From Aphelocoma coerulescens (lineage: Eukaryota > Chordata > Aves > Passeriformes > Corvidae), in assembly GCF_041296385.1 (NCBI RefSeq), contig NC_091018.1, forward strand, positions 2,673,501 through 2,737,500: a DNA stretch of 64,000 nt, in the 5' to 3' direction. The notes beneath the pieces are model-generated. The model did no database searches, had not been told where the DNA came from, and was given only the letters and a program-made list of their open reading frames with translations. The translations under genes and the position numbers were made by a program. Positions 50,501-63,807 of this stretch are shown piece by piece; within the stretch, counting starts at the first letter, position 1; every line of letters starts with the position of its first letter.

Positions 50501-53500
50501 CATTGATGGACATCTTCTGGCTCCAGGCAAGGCTAAATCCGTGTAGCCAGCTCCAAAATGTAACATCAGAAAGGAACTCACACCTCTCATTACATCAGAG
50601 AAAGATGTAAAATATGCACCGTGGCAGCTGAACTCCTCTGGGAAAACAGGGTTTGTCACGCTTTATAACACTTCATCCTGGCTGCTGTGGTGCCTTTCCT
50701 GGCCTTCGGTGTGTGGGATAAATCAAAGGGGACACAGGCAGCCAGCAGGGAAGGGGCACCCATTCTCTGACATCAGGGCAGCAAATGCACTGTGCCAGTC
50801 CTGGAGGACGTTAAAATGTTTTTTATCCTGAGTTTTCTATGCAGGAATGATTCCTGTCCTCCTGGCAAGAACGTACTTAGTGTCGTTTATAATTCCTCTT
50901 TCAGATGTTACTCATGCCTTCCCCCCCTTGAGTTCAAAGTCTCCACTACACTTGGAAAAAACCCCACAAAAATACCGAGATGCTGTACCAATAAAAACAC
51001 TTGAAGAATGAAAAGCCACACAGAAAAAAATATGAAATACTGAAAGATTAGTGCAGTAATTAGCAAACATAAGCTAATTCATACTTGTAATGCAAGAAAA
51101 TTTAAGAAAATAACTTCAGTTCCCTTCGGTAAGAAGTAGAAACTGTAAAATCTACTGCAATTGTAGGAGTTAAATTCCACATTCTGCTTGAATGCTCGAT
51201 GGGAAAAACATCATCCCTGTCTAACTAAAGCACTCACAAAGGGCTTAACTGCAAGTACATGAGTAGCTGAAATTAGAGCATCTAGTTATCCAAACTTCAG
51301 TGGACATTTAAGTGCTAACTTAGATTAACATAATTTTACTGATTTCCCATCTTGGTATGTTCTTCTGGATATTGGAGGAGCATCAGTTTATAGTTCCATG
51401 GGAATACGAAGCTTGGAATCATTGCAACACTTTTAATTTCTCATTAGGACTTTATTTACTGACTGCAGATGCGATGGGGTTTAACTGCAGCCTGTGCTTG
51501 AGGGTTCCTGAATCACAGTAAATTACAATTACAAATAGTTGCCTTCCACTTCCTTTCCACTACTTCTTGCATTGGTTTCAATCATGCCAAAAAAATTTTA
51601 GCCAGCCAGAGAACTCTTACCAAATTGTCACTGACTGAGTAGAAGCAGTTTGCCAAGGGAAAAACTGGGAACCAGTGGCAGAGAGAGAGAAGAGCCACAG
51701 AACCCAAGCCAGCATTTCACAAGCTGAAGGTCTAAGAGCCTATTGACAAAAGCAGGCAATCCCAATTAAGAGCAAATTACATAAACAGGTAACTGTGCAG
51801 TTGGGAATTCAAGACCGTGTTCACCCACTGCCTACTTACAAAATTGCTGAAAGCCTGGGTCAGGCACTTTCAAAAAAAATCATACATCACATACACCATT
51901 CGATGCTTCTCGTTTGTCTGGAAAGCCTTGCAAAGCCTTATTATGCCATTTATTTAACAAAACAACAAGACAATTAGAAAAATAAATTAAAATAATGGTA
52001 AGGGAGCTTCAGACGTGAGTGAGAATATCAATCTGTGACTTTGACACAAATAATTAGGAAAATTATTCACTTAGTGTAACTTCTAATGATCTTACACTTA
52101 AGAAAAAAAATACAGTGAGACAGAAAGACAAAGAGCTCATAGAAAGTGCAATGGAGATGCAAGCTGCCATCTTTCTACTTGTTTCAGAGTCACTCCTGTG
52201 ACCTTGGCTAAGCTTAACGCATTTTTCATCCTGCATTGTAGGAAGCTGCTCTGATTTTCTGCTGCTTCTTGGTACCTTTATATTCCTCACAACTGCTTAG
52301 GTATGAAGTCACCCACAGAGTGACAGATCCCCACACTGCACACACCACCACACTGTTGGATGTCTGGGATGCCTGACAAAGCTGGGAATGAGATTATCCT
52401 CCCACCATCACATCCAGAGTCCTGAAACCTTCTTCTCTCCAGAGCCTTCATCCCAACCAGCTCTGCAGCCAGGAAGGCAGCAGTCCTTAACCTGCATGAG
52501 CTCAGATGTCTACTGAGCTTCCCTGGGATTACAGGACCAGAAAAACAGAGGCAGACAAATGATATTTAAGTTGCCTTATTTACATTTGGACAGAAAAAAC
52601 ATTTTGGCTCCCCAGAGTCTTCACATTCTGTCCCATTTTAGGTAAATACATGGTGTGAACTACCCACTAGGTAACTCCATAGGTCCTGCTTTACACTCAC
52701 CTTGGCTGTGGTGAAAGGAGGAGCCAATTCCTGCCTTGTTTTTATTACCTTTAACCACAACATTATCCTGTCTGCAGTCCCCAGTCACTTTGCAGTGTCC
52801 TGTTTCTTCCCTGTTTTCCTCTCCAGGATTAACACAGACACTCTGAGCTTTGCACACAGACACCTCCACAAACACAGCACCCATAGAGGCCTGGTGGCAT
52901 TGTGAATTCAATCTCAAAAATGACATTACGGTGATAAGATTTTTAATTAGTTTAACGCTGGCATATCTTCCTCTTAGCTCTCATCACATCCACGAGCTCC
53001 TAACGAAGCTCTGGGGGTACAGATAACCACGGAGGAGGCTCTGCAGTGGGCTCCCAGCACAGCCCAGTGAAAGAACAGAGCTTCTCTCCATTACAAGTTT
53101 GTGTGAACAGGACAAGATAAATGTACTCTAAGTGCACTGGGGTCACGAGCGTGGACTTCTCCTGAACCAGCCAGTGAACCCTTCAGCCTACAGATGAGTG
53201 AGGAGAGGGACTGAAGCAGCCAAAAGCAGCACAGGGCTCTGTATGGCAAAGCCAACCTGTGAGAAATATGTCCTGCCCACACTGCAGCACAGTGCTGCTG
53301 AAAAAATGGGGGTTGTTTTGTCCTTTTCTAGGTTGGCAGGAAGAAGGTGAATTGTTGCAGGGATCTGACCTCTGCCAGCTGCTGCCCATTCCCAACCCTC
53401 ATCTCCACTGGAGCACAAAGCCTGCCAGAGTGCTCCGGGCTGTGGGGCAGTGCAGAGCCAGCCCTGATTTCGCCACCCCATTGCACAGGGTTCTTTGAAG

Positions 53501-53655
53501 CCATTATTTTGCTGCCTGCAAAACTCTGAGGATTTTCAATTTTCGGAGATGAATGCACTGCCTGTGCCTAAAACACTCACGGAGCGGTCTCTGCTGAGAA
53601 AGGTCTATTTAAGATACACATTTAATTATCTCCCATTCTTACAGACGTAATTTCT

Positions 53656-53674
53656 AAAAAAAAAAAAAAAAAAA
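53656..53674. repeat. A19 homopolymer
   Basis: Nineteen consecutive A after TTTCT. No transposon body recognised upstream. Confidence 0.95.
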
Positions 53675-56258
53675 TTGAATCGGATTTTTCAAGTTTTCCT
53701 TCCTCTTGAAGAGCTGCTGCCATCCCCACTTCAGTTCTCCAGTTGATTAGGATTATTTCTCCCAGCTTTTTTTCCTGCCCAACCTCTCATCAAGAGCCAG
53801 TGATGTCTGTGCTGATCTATTAATATCATATGGCAGCTTTCATTGTGTTCACTCACAGTTTTTCCAGGAACTCTTACCATAAAATGATGCAATTTTTCAG
53901 CATTGCCTACTAAGTAGTTTACACTCCAAAGCAGGAGGATTGAGAATCTTCATAAACTATATCTTATGTAATTAATGATTCTGTGTACATGCTGTAAATT
54001 TCTAATCCTCGCCAAATCTAAGTTATTTAATTGATTAGGTTAAATGCCACATTTCCTAACGGAGTTTTCACTCTTCCCTTCAGATATGAATGAAGTGCAC
54101 TGATGAGAAATGAGCCAGAACCACTTCTGTAAGAGCAGAACCTACAAATGCCAATCCTGTCCAGCTCCCTGAGAACAGAACTCAACATGGACAAGCCCCA
54201 GCACTGACAACTGCAGGAGACAGGGTGTGGATTCCAAGATACCTGGTGTTTGTGTAGTCTCTGTGGCAAAGCTGGATCATCATTATTAACTAAAATGAGT
54301 TTATCCCCTGGTAACAACCACCTCTTCCAGAAATGTTTAGTCATGAACCAAAGAATACCTGATAAAACAGCACACACTGACTTTTACCACAGCAAAATTG
54401 TGTAAATAATCTATTGTCAAGGATGAACAACACTGCACAACACACTCACAGACACACTCTGAATTTTCATTGCAATTGCCACACACTTGGTAGAGTTGTG
54501 CAAAATCTGCAATTATTCCTCATACCATTTATTTGTATACAATGCCCTGGATCAATCCTTAATTTAAATAACACTCAGCTCCAGACTTCTCTCTATATTA
54601 GACACCTTTCAAATGTTGATGGAGGGAGAGAAAAGGCAAGAAATAAACAGGGTTTGATTCAACTCAGCTCAGGGGAAATGTGACGTGTATCAATAATGGG
54701 GAGGCAAATTAATCTTAAAATTACTACTGGGTTTGACAGTGTAATATACACCTAAGATTTATTGCCATCTTCTCCTCTGCAGTTTATTGAGCTCTCAGTG
54801 TTGCTACTTACACTTAGCCATGTGGTTGCATCTGTTCCCCTCCTGAGTAAGCTACAATGACTCCCTTTTTGCTAGAGAATTTCTGTGAGAAAGTTTTGTT
54901 TGTTGATTTCCATAAACAATCCCAAAAGGTTCGTGCATGACAGAAATGGTCCTTCCTAAGAGGCCAGCATCAAGCACTTCTATCAGTGCTACCTCCTCAG
55001 CTCTGACTCGGAATGCCATTTATGTCAAATACCCAGGTCCCTCTGATATTAAAGGGGAAAACCCTACTGAGGTGAGCCCCAGTTAGACAAGCCTGAAGCA
55101 GTGCAGGGATAATTTATGAGAAGGTAATGGCACAGTTTCTTAACACCAACAGATGGGAGAGGGAGAAGGCTGGAGCATGAATGAAGAACATCTTTAAAAC
55201 TCCAAGAAACAGAAGTACAGAGTGCACACAGGTATATTCTGTGTCCAGATCAAGCTGTCTCCTTGTACTCCCATTAATATTTCAGAAGAACACAGTTCAA
55301 AACAGGTATGAAGACAGACAATTAAGAAAAAATAATCTAGTTCTGTTATTAAGTATATTCCACAGAGAAACAGCACTCTGCATTTCAGCAACTACCTTTG
55401 CCTTGATACTTAATGGTTTCATAAGTTATCATTAAATAATGGTAATTATTTGCCATGGCAACTATAACAATATGTAATTTATATGTAGTTTTGAGCTGTA
55501 GGGATAGGTCCATTTCATTAAGCACACAGCTAACGTACAATGAAAATATCTGCACTTTCAATCAAACAAAGGAATGTGTTTGACAACAGGGTGAGATGGC
55601 TATTTGTCCTCATTTTCCAAACAACACTAAATCACCTGTTTTTCTCCAAATCAGAGTGTATTTTGTTACTGATTATATTAAAGCAGATGAAAGCATTTAG
55701 TTCAGTGGGGAAATACAAAGTCAGTAATTTAGATAGCTGCCATTTCACGTGAAAACAACAAAATCCCTAGGTAGTTTGTAGAGGAATATTTAAAGGCACA
55801 TGGTTAAAAAAAACCTCCAGGGTTTTTTCAGCCGCACCCATTAGCAGGTAGAAAAACTTCTATTAATCCACTAATTTCACCACTAGTGGCAATATTAGAA
55901 AACAAATAGAAAAAAAAATAAAACACATTTGGTAAACAAAACAGAGCCCTGACATTTCAGTCAGATCTTTTCCACTCAGCTTCATATATGTCTGATTTTT
56001 CTCTCTGCCCCATAGAAGACTCTTAAGAAGTGGGAAATCTATTTTATGATAAATGGACTGGAAAACCTGATCCAGACAGGTTTTTTCCTCCACTTACACA
56101 AATCTGAGCCTGTCACTGCTGGTGGGAGGTGCAGGATGCTGCTGTACCCTGGTGCCAGAGCACATCATCCACATGAAGCACTGCAAACCTGAGACCTTCA
56201 CAGGAATTCCCTCACAGAAAAGGAACAAAAAGCCTGGAAGACATTCAAAAGTCTCTAG

Positions 56259-56320
56259 AAAAGGAAATGAAACTAAATTAAAAGGAAATGAAGGATTAAA
56301 GGAAGGTAAAGGATTGGGAG
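56259..56320. repeat. Purine-rich decayed short tandem repeat
   Basis: AAAAGGAAATGAA occurs at 56259-56271 and 56280-56292 (21-bp spacing), followed by related TAAAGGA units. Nearly all bases are A or G on the plus strand. The pattern fits a degenerating minisatellite. Confidence 0.7.
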
Positions 56321-56966
56321 AGGCACGCAAATTTGATGGAAATGAATAAAGGGGTTGGAAAAAGGGAAAGCAAAAAGCCAAAAAAACCCCAGCAGCTGGA
56401 GCTCAGAGATACACCCAGGAAGGGACAGAGCAGAGTCCTGTGCCCGTTTCATGGACTGACAGCAAGAAATGAATCAGCAACTGAAGGACAAGAAGGTGCA
56501 ACAGATTTACTAAGTGTCTTTGATAAATTACTCTAGCTCTCCATAAATTGTTCCACAGTGCTGCTGAGGATGGAATCCCTGGCACTACTGGGGGCAAACA
56601 GTGTGCTCCTTGTAGTAGCTCCTCCTTAGTTCCTACTGTGAGCCTGCAAGTGTGCTCTTTGAGTGTGAACACAAGAAAGGAATCCCACTTTGCCACTAAT
56701 GTACATGTCTATGATATGAGAAGCATCTCTGGTGTCACACAGAGGTGCAGCTTTTTACACTCACCACTTGTGGTGGCGTGTTTTCAATGATTAAAAAAAG
56801 AAACCAAAACCACAAACCCAAACTAAAACCAAAAAGAAATCCACCAGAGACTGGAAAACAATTTTAAAGTGTTGGTTCAAGTGCACAGTGAAAGATGAGA
56901 TAAATTTCAGCATTTATGAGAAATTTCCTTTACACATCCAGCATAAATCTATCAGTAAACCTGCAC

Positions 56967-56987
56967 AAAAAAAAAAAAAAAAAAAAA
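56967..56987. repeat. A21 homopolymer
   Basis: Twenty-one consecutive A preceded by CTGCAC. No recognisable retrotransposon body precedes it, so it is listed only as a homopolymer. Confidence 0.95.
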
Positions 56988-58450
56988 TCTACTGCATGTA
57001 CTCCACCACCTTTTCCAACTTCATCTGAACCTTGCAGTCCAAGAAAACTTGCTGACATCCAAGAATTGAGCTAGGTATTGCATAACTGTAGCACAATTAC
57101 TGTATTTCACTGGATGGCTTCAATCACTCATCGGTTGGAACCCTTTTAGCCTGATTTTGATAAAAGCTACCTTTGATCTGCAAAATACAACTAGCCAAGC
57201 TATTAAGGCCATCTGACACAGAACACAAATCAAATGATGAGTTATCAAACAGCTCTCAAAAATATCCTTGAAAATGAGCATATTTATTAATGTCTTCCAC
57301 TGCACTCCTAACAGTTTTATTTTTGCATATCAATAGTTAAGAAGCATTAATAGCAGCAGCACTTTCTGAAGTCATTAGATCACTCTGAAAGGAAACGTCT
57401 TCCTAAGGAATCATACATTTCCACCAGACATGGTGGCGTAATGGAGTTAAATTATTTAAATGTAATTACAAATCCAAGCAAGCACTGAAGCCATGTACCA
57501 ATATTACAAACTGACATGGCAACAATATATAATGCATTTCCACCAGGCGTGCTAGGAATGCTAACAACTCTTTTCTTGTCTACTGAGGAGCTCTCAAAGC
57601 ATTTGGGCCTAGAGAACTTCCATCTTTCTGATTCCCTTTTGTGATACTCCAACATATTTCTTTTACAAACCCAGCTACAGTGTGCTAAGTGACCAGGCTG
57701 GATTTGGAGAAAAAAAATAAACAAAACCCACACCAACAGAAACCTCAGAAAAAACAAAACCATCAGCAAAATCTACTGCAGAGGGAAATGGATGACAGCT
57801 GACTGACAGAGAATCACAGAGTTTTACACTCCCCAACTTGGAAATAAGTAAATTATATTTCCCACACAAAACCACCCCGATGACACAGTGCAATTGCTTG
57901 TGAAGTGAAACCATAATCCCAATGCATCCATTTGACTTCCCATCTATGTTATCATATCCCATTGCCAACACTTCTCCTTTCAGTACACAGGTTAGCACAG
58001 GAAAAGCAAGTTGGCAAAAAAAAAAAAAGAACAGAACATTTGAAGGATGGTGAGAAAAAGAGAATGGAGAAGCAAAGAAAAGGCATCAGGGTGAATTTTA
58101 GCAATTACCAGCCAGTAAGGTAAACTCTGGAGCTGAGGGTAAGCAGTAGAAGGCGAGACACAAGCTGTAATAAAGATGAACACAAAGTGGACAACACAGA
58201 TTAAATAATAAGTGCTTGGAGTATCCTGCCCCTATTGTAATCGACTTTCCCTTTGTACTGAGTCTGAGGAATCAAATCAAAAGCCACACACACATTGGGA
58301 GATTATTTTACTGCAACCAAACTGTTTTAGCCCATCTCTCTCCCACTTTCTATTCAAGGGAAGCTAAGACCCATTGCAGTCCCAGACCAGCTGAAGTCCA
58401 AGCTTTCTTTTTGGTATTTTCGTTTGGCTTTTGGGCCCCCAAAGAAATTT

Positions 58451-58567
58451 AAAAAAAAACAACAACAACAACAACCAAAAAAAAAAAAACAAAACAAAAA
58501 AACAAAACAAAAAAAAAACAAAAAACAAAACAACAAAAAAAAAAAGAAAAAAAACCAAACACCAAAA
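58451..58567. repeat. Long A-rich tract with CAA and CAAA units
   Basis: About 115 bases consisting of A runs, a short (CAA)n array near 58460-58475, and scattered single C. It is the longest low-complexity stretch in the window. Lysine/asparagine/glutamine-rich and phenylalanine-rich frames on the two strands are artefacts of it. Confidence 0.95.
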
Positions 58568-61500
58568 ATAGTGGCTCCATTTTCTCCAGTGCCTACTGTG
58601 CTAAAAATCCCAATTTTTAATTCATAACACCTCCTATTTAATATTTTCCTTAGATCTCTGCTGCTAGAGGGATGTGATTACATGACACTTGGAGATTTAA
58701 GAGATTGCAGAAGGATTTAGTATATGAATCTTAATCAAAGCTGTAAAGCAAATGCAGAAAAATCTTCCTAAAATATTCAATGCAAATGTTATGATTTTCA
58801 ATCCAGTCTTATGATCCCCAAGCAAATGAGACTGGAAATGTTGGATAAGAAGACCCTAACTTTGGGAAAAAAAAAAACCAAACTAAAAAACAATCAGGTA
58901 GAATTTATGCATTTATTTTTTAGAGATTTCTGACATCACCAGAGGGAAGATGCTGCATACTGCAGGTAGCACGGCACTAACAGAGAGTTCCAAGAGAAAT
59001 GTCTGAGAAGGGATCTACCCTATCACACCACGGGAGTAAAACAAAACATTCTGTCATTTTTTCTTTTCTGGTTTTCCAGGACAATGTAGTTCTTGAAGGA
59101 TCTTGGCTAAAGCAGTAAGTGGTGCAGAAGTGTCTTGCAGGACATTTTCTGAAAGTGCCCACAGAGAAGCAGCTCCTGGTCAGGACCTTCCCTCTCCCTG
59201 CAACACCCTCCTCCTGCCCAGGCTGGGTCTGGACCAGCAGCACCCAGCAGCCTCTGCTCCCCAAGGTGCCTGGTGTTCCTGACCACAGGAGTAAGTCCAA
59301 GTGCCTTTTCCCATGTTGTTCTGTAGGTTAATAGGTTCACAGCTCCATGGAACAGTCCAAATGAAGCTGGAAAGCAAAGCCCTCCCCTCTCAGGATGCGC
59401 TGGTTTGATGCCTTCTCTTTCCAATGCCAGCAGATGTCATTGTCTCCTAATCTTTTTTTTTTTTTTTTCTTATCAGGAGTGATGCATTTAACTCAAAGGC
59501 TCTCATTCACAAGCAGGGAGAATTACAAGTCATCCAGACAAATTTATCTTAGCTAGAAATGAGGGAAATTGGCTGATTTGCCACTTCAGCTCTTTCCAGA
59601 GGATTCCAGCATGTCTGGGAAGTCTGAGCTCACGCAGGCAGCTCTGCAGAGCCTCTACCTGCACGTAGCACACTCCTAAAGCTCTCCTTATTTGATTATC
59701 ATTCTGTACCTTCTGCCTTCAGGCCCTCCCTTGCATGGGGAAAGCAGCATTCCCAGAGGGGAGCAGTCCCTTTCCGAGCATTCTGAATGATTGGCAGCCC
59801 TTAGGCTTTATAAATATTGCACTGACTTAAAAAGGAGCTGCAAAATAAATGATCAGTGCATGGCAGCCCTTAGCAGAGTCTTCCTCAAGTGATAATAATG
59901 AAATCAAAGCAATTCAAGTTCGGGGGGGGTTGGATTTGGGGGTTTTTAAATCTATTCTGGTAAGGTAAGAACTCTCCATCCACTTTGCAGATTCAACAAA
60001 TAAGAATATGGGGGTGCACAGATTGTTGTTAGAAAAAGGAAGATGAAATGGAAATGAAAATAGTGGTCACAAACAGAGAAAGAGACTAAGTTTTTCTTAT
60101 GAAACAGGCAGTAAAACTGATATTATTCACACACTGAGTCTGACTTTATCCTCCTATTCAGAGTATGGATTTTTACATGCCAATTTTTAAACTATTTTTA
60201 CTGCCCATCTCACAGAACTCGGCTCACATAGGCAGTGTCTTTGATTTTCCTTTCATCATTAATATGCTCCTGTTTCATTTACTGCAAGAGCATCAATGTT
60301 TGGTTTATTTCCTCATTGGAAATGTACTCATATCCTCACTCAGCTCCGAGGACAAAATCCCAGTGCCACATTGCTGAGGGTGCTACAACAGTAAGTCGGT
60401 CTCAACCATTTCCCAGTGACAACAGAGCTTTGATTGGAAGTCAAAAAGCTGGGAAACCTTGAATAGTGATTCACATAGCTGCTTTATACATATTTTTGTC
60501 ATATTTAATACAAATGAACTTTCAGACTTCAATCACCTTATGGGCTGCTCCTACCAAAAAAATCAGTTCTGTACTAAAAAATATACTCGTCTGCAACTAA
60601 TGAACAGAGGTTTGCTCATTATCACTCTACTCATTGCCATCATTTGAAGGACTTAATCAATGCTGTTACATTCCACTGCTTTCCTAGGAACTCACAATCC
60701 AGCAGTTGTTAATGTTTGCTACAGCAGGTCAAATTAATATTTTGGAAGAGGTTGTTAAAAAATTACTCCAGAAAACACCTGCATGGAGAGAAAAACATAA
60801 TGGTACCAGTCTGTGCATGGAACTGGGGGATCTGGAGCCTCCCTTGGTAAATTAATGTTGGCATAATTTGATTATGAATAAAATTGAACCCCAAAAGTCA
60901 AGGTTTAGTTTTCTGATTGAGACACTAAAGCAGGAATAAGGAATTCTAGATTTCAGTTCAAAGTTTCTCACTAAATACATGGGGTTTTGAGATAGTCAAG
61001 TGCATTTAAAATCAGAAAATAAGGAGATTTCACAATTACAGCATCATGACAGCACTTCAGTGTGAAGTTCAGCTCTGTGTGGGGAAGCCAAGCAGATTAT
61101 TGAGTACCTCAAATTGCACTTTTTCCTAATGTTTCTCATAAAATGGATTGCAAATACTATGGATGACTTTGGAAGAGAGTGAATAGCCACAAGCCAAAGG
61201 TGGTATTATTAAATAAAAGAGTCTACCAAAAAGCCCAACGCAAAATAACATAAAAGTAAGATTGGCAATAATTCCAGCCTATATCCAAATACCAACTATG
61301 GACAAGAGTTCATGAAGTTAAATGATTACATTTTCTTTCCATTATTTGGGATAGCACTTACGGGTTCTTAACCCATTGCAATTACAGTGTGTGCAAGTAA
61401 TTTTTATCCAATAAGTCATCTCCTCAATTTGTCTCCAGTGAAGTAGCAGTGCAATATAACTGTTACATGATGAAGTGAATATTATTTTTCTCAGAGATTT

Positions 61501-62675
61501 ATTCAGTTTGCAATTTCTGCTGTAGTCCTTCCAACAAGTGTGTGTGCCATTCCCTCCGCCACACAACAGCAACACTGAAATAGGAACAGGCAGAGGAATT
61601 GCCTTGTGAAATTTGTTGCACAGACACGTGATTTTTTTAATTTCTACTCTGATCCAGTCGAGATTTTGGTTTTCCTTTGACACTGGCTGCTGTTTCAATT
61701 GCAGATTTACTCGGACAACACAACACTTAAAATGAGCTGATTCATTGGGCTGTCTGGGTGCTCCTCTTCAGCCTCAGATACCTTCAAGATTAGTCTCAGG
61801 TTGCTGCATTTTTGTCATTGACATCAGAAACACTATGAAAAATTATACAAAATTGTATTTATTACTATAGATATATTTTAACACCTGTTTGTTCCCATTA
61901 TCTGAACCTCATCTTCATGCCCTAACACTGATTTTTTGTGTGTGTCCTACTTGTTATTGAATGAGATGAAAGAAAGAAGCCCAAAAATGCTGGAAGGGAA
62001 AAGTTGAAAGTTACATTAGACTGAGATTAACACCTTTGAGAGAAAGAGCTTCAGCTAAATAAAAAGACTGTCAGACAGGTGGAAAGAATTTACATTACTG
62101 ACGGGGCATCAGATGCAAAAGAACTCCCAAGGGTCACTTCCAAATGTGTCTAGCTATGGGATAATGCAATTTAATATCTAAGAAAGCAGCTTGTGCTATG
62201 GACCAAAAGCAATGTCCTTCCTCTCTCACTGTGAAGACCAAGAGGGACCACAAATCCTGTAATAGTTCAGGAATTGTTCAGTACTTTTGAGTCTCCCTCA
62301 GCTGCTCAGAGGACAATCAACTACACTGAGAATTAGTCCACAAATGGTGCAAACATCTTTACGTCAGAAACCCAACAGAATTAGTGCAATTATTCCTATC
62401 TATATACCTGTTTAGTTATTGGTGTTTACAGACAGATGAAAATCTCAAGTTTATGTTAAATGCCTTCATAATGAGGTGTCTAAGGTGTGAAAAAATACCA
62501 AAATTAATTACGAATAGTTACAACCTTTCCTATGCAGGAATTTCATTAGAGTTTACAATTTAAAGAATAAAACCATTTCAGATCCAGTTAAATACGAGGT
62601 TCCTTAGCTCTGACGTGTGTTTGAAAGCAGAAAAATGTAAAAACCCCACCTCTCACACTACCTATGGGCCTTGAT

Positions 62676-62704
62676 ATTTGGGCAGCTCCACAAGCTGCCC
62701 AAAT
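62676..62704. repeat. 12-bp perfect inverted repeat with 5-base loop
   Basis: ATTTGGGCAGCT (62676-62687) and AGCTGCCCAAAT (62693-62704) are exact reverse complements around the loop CCACA. The next bases outward (T and T) do not pair. As RNA or single-stranded DNA this gives a compact, stable hairpin. The stem is too short for a typical microRNA precursor, and I see no longer flanking pairing. Confidence 0.95.
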
Positions 62705-63229
62705 TGTTTCCAGCAGCTCAATATATCTCACAGGGATTTCAAATTAAATGCAAAATACAGTACCTGAAGTGGAAGGCTACTATTTCATACAGATAACCAC
62801 CATGGTGTGGGTCTCTCCTTCCACAGCATTTTGGAGAAATTACAATGCATTAGTAACATGCAATCCAAAGGAAAAGTATAAAATTGATAGCCTAGAAAAC
62901 ATCCTGTGTAAAATATCAAACTGTATTTATAAGAAGAGAAAAGTTTCCAAATAAAACTATGTCCTATAAACTTCTAGATGAAGGTGAACCTTCACCTGGA
63001 GAGAAACTGTTCTGTCAGTAATGTGCTGGTGTTTGCTGCAGTCCAAGGAGCACTTAGAAAGCAGCCCCAGTTTACTGGCAATACAGCCCTGGGTTTTTTA
63101 TTCTAACATTTCATGAGGACAAAACCCATCATTTGAATGTCAAAGCTTTTGATTTGAGAAAAAACAATCAAAGACTCTGGAAGTAAATGCAGGTACAATT
63201 ATTTTAAAATGTGCTCATGCATGTCAGTG

Positions 63230-63249
63230 TTGTCATGTGTGTGTGTGTC
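63230..63249. repeat. GT dinucleotide microsatellite, short
   Basis: About seven to eight GT units (GTGTGTGTGTGTGT) ending in CTCC. Short and probably only modestly variable. Confidence 0.8.
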
Positions 63250-63807
63250 TCCTTTTTCACAAATGCAGAATCTCTGAAATGTCCCATTTGTGTCTCAGGG
63301 GCTTTTCTCCCTCCCTCATGATCTACATTCTCTGGAATACTGCAACAGGACTCGATAACTCCATCAACAAATGGATTATAATGGATGGAAAGGGAAAATA
63401 ATTTATATTTCATGATATGCTTTAAGGTACTCAACTGAAAGGCCTTTCAGGATGCCAGTGTTCTTATTTCTCTAATTTTTAAACAAGTCAAAGAAAAAAA
63501 AAAAAAAAGTATATATATGGATAGGTTAATTCTTGTTTCACTGGAAAGCCAGAACCTTCACATCAGCAAAGTTGACAGAAGTTAACTTGCACTCAAACCA
63601 GAGAATCAGATTGCAAGCCTCAAACCCTGAACATGTCGTTGCCTTTTGAAAGGATTCCGAAAACACAGTGAGCAATATGCACAGAGGCTTAGAAATTGAA
63701 GACAAGACCAGCAGGCTTTTCAGGGTTTGCAGCTGGGTTTTCCTTCACACTCCTAAGAGCACTGGAATGGGGCACCAGCTCTCAGGTATTACTGTACCAA
63801 ATATTAC

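Larger units (their letters stand above)
47561..63807. other. Unique AT-rich non-coding sequence with A/T tracts
   Basis: No gene seen over this long stretch. Noted: A or T runs at 48334-48349, 50109-50124, 53656-53674, 56967-56987, 58018-58029, 59452-59469 and 63495-63509; a C/A tract at 58451-58567; a purine-rich decayed minisatellite at 56259-56320; a G8 run near 59924; GC-richer DNA at about 53150-53560 with overlapping open frames on both strands; an AGGTGAA/TTCACCT inverted pair at 62982-62997; and the hairpin at 62676-62704. Open frames (e.g. 54027-54377 minus, 61342-61698 minus) lack recognisable domains. Confidence 0.6.

Noticed and set aside
56967..56987. A21 run as a possible retrotransposed-gene poly(A) tail
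   Set aside because: No coding remnant, target-site duplication or AATAAA is visible at the expected place upstream.
57808..57835. AGAATCACAGAG phrase like the end of a reversed CR1
   Set aside because: The bases that follow do not continue into the CR1 3' sequence; a 12-base match is not enough.
58451..58567. Polylysine/polyphenylalanine frames
   Set aside because: They are translations of an A-rich low-complexity tract.
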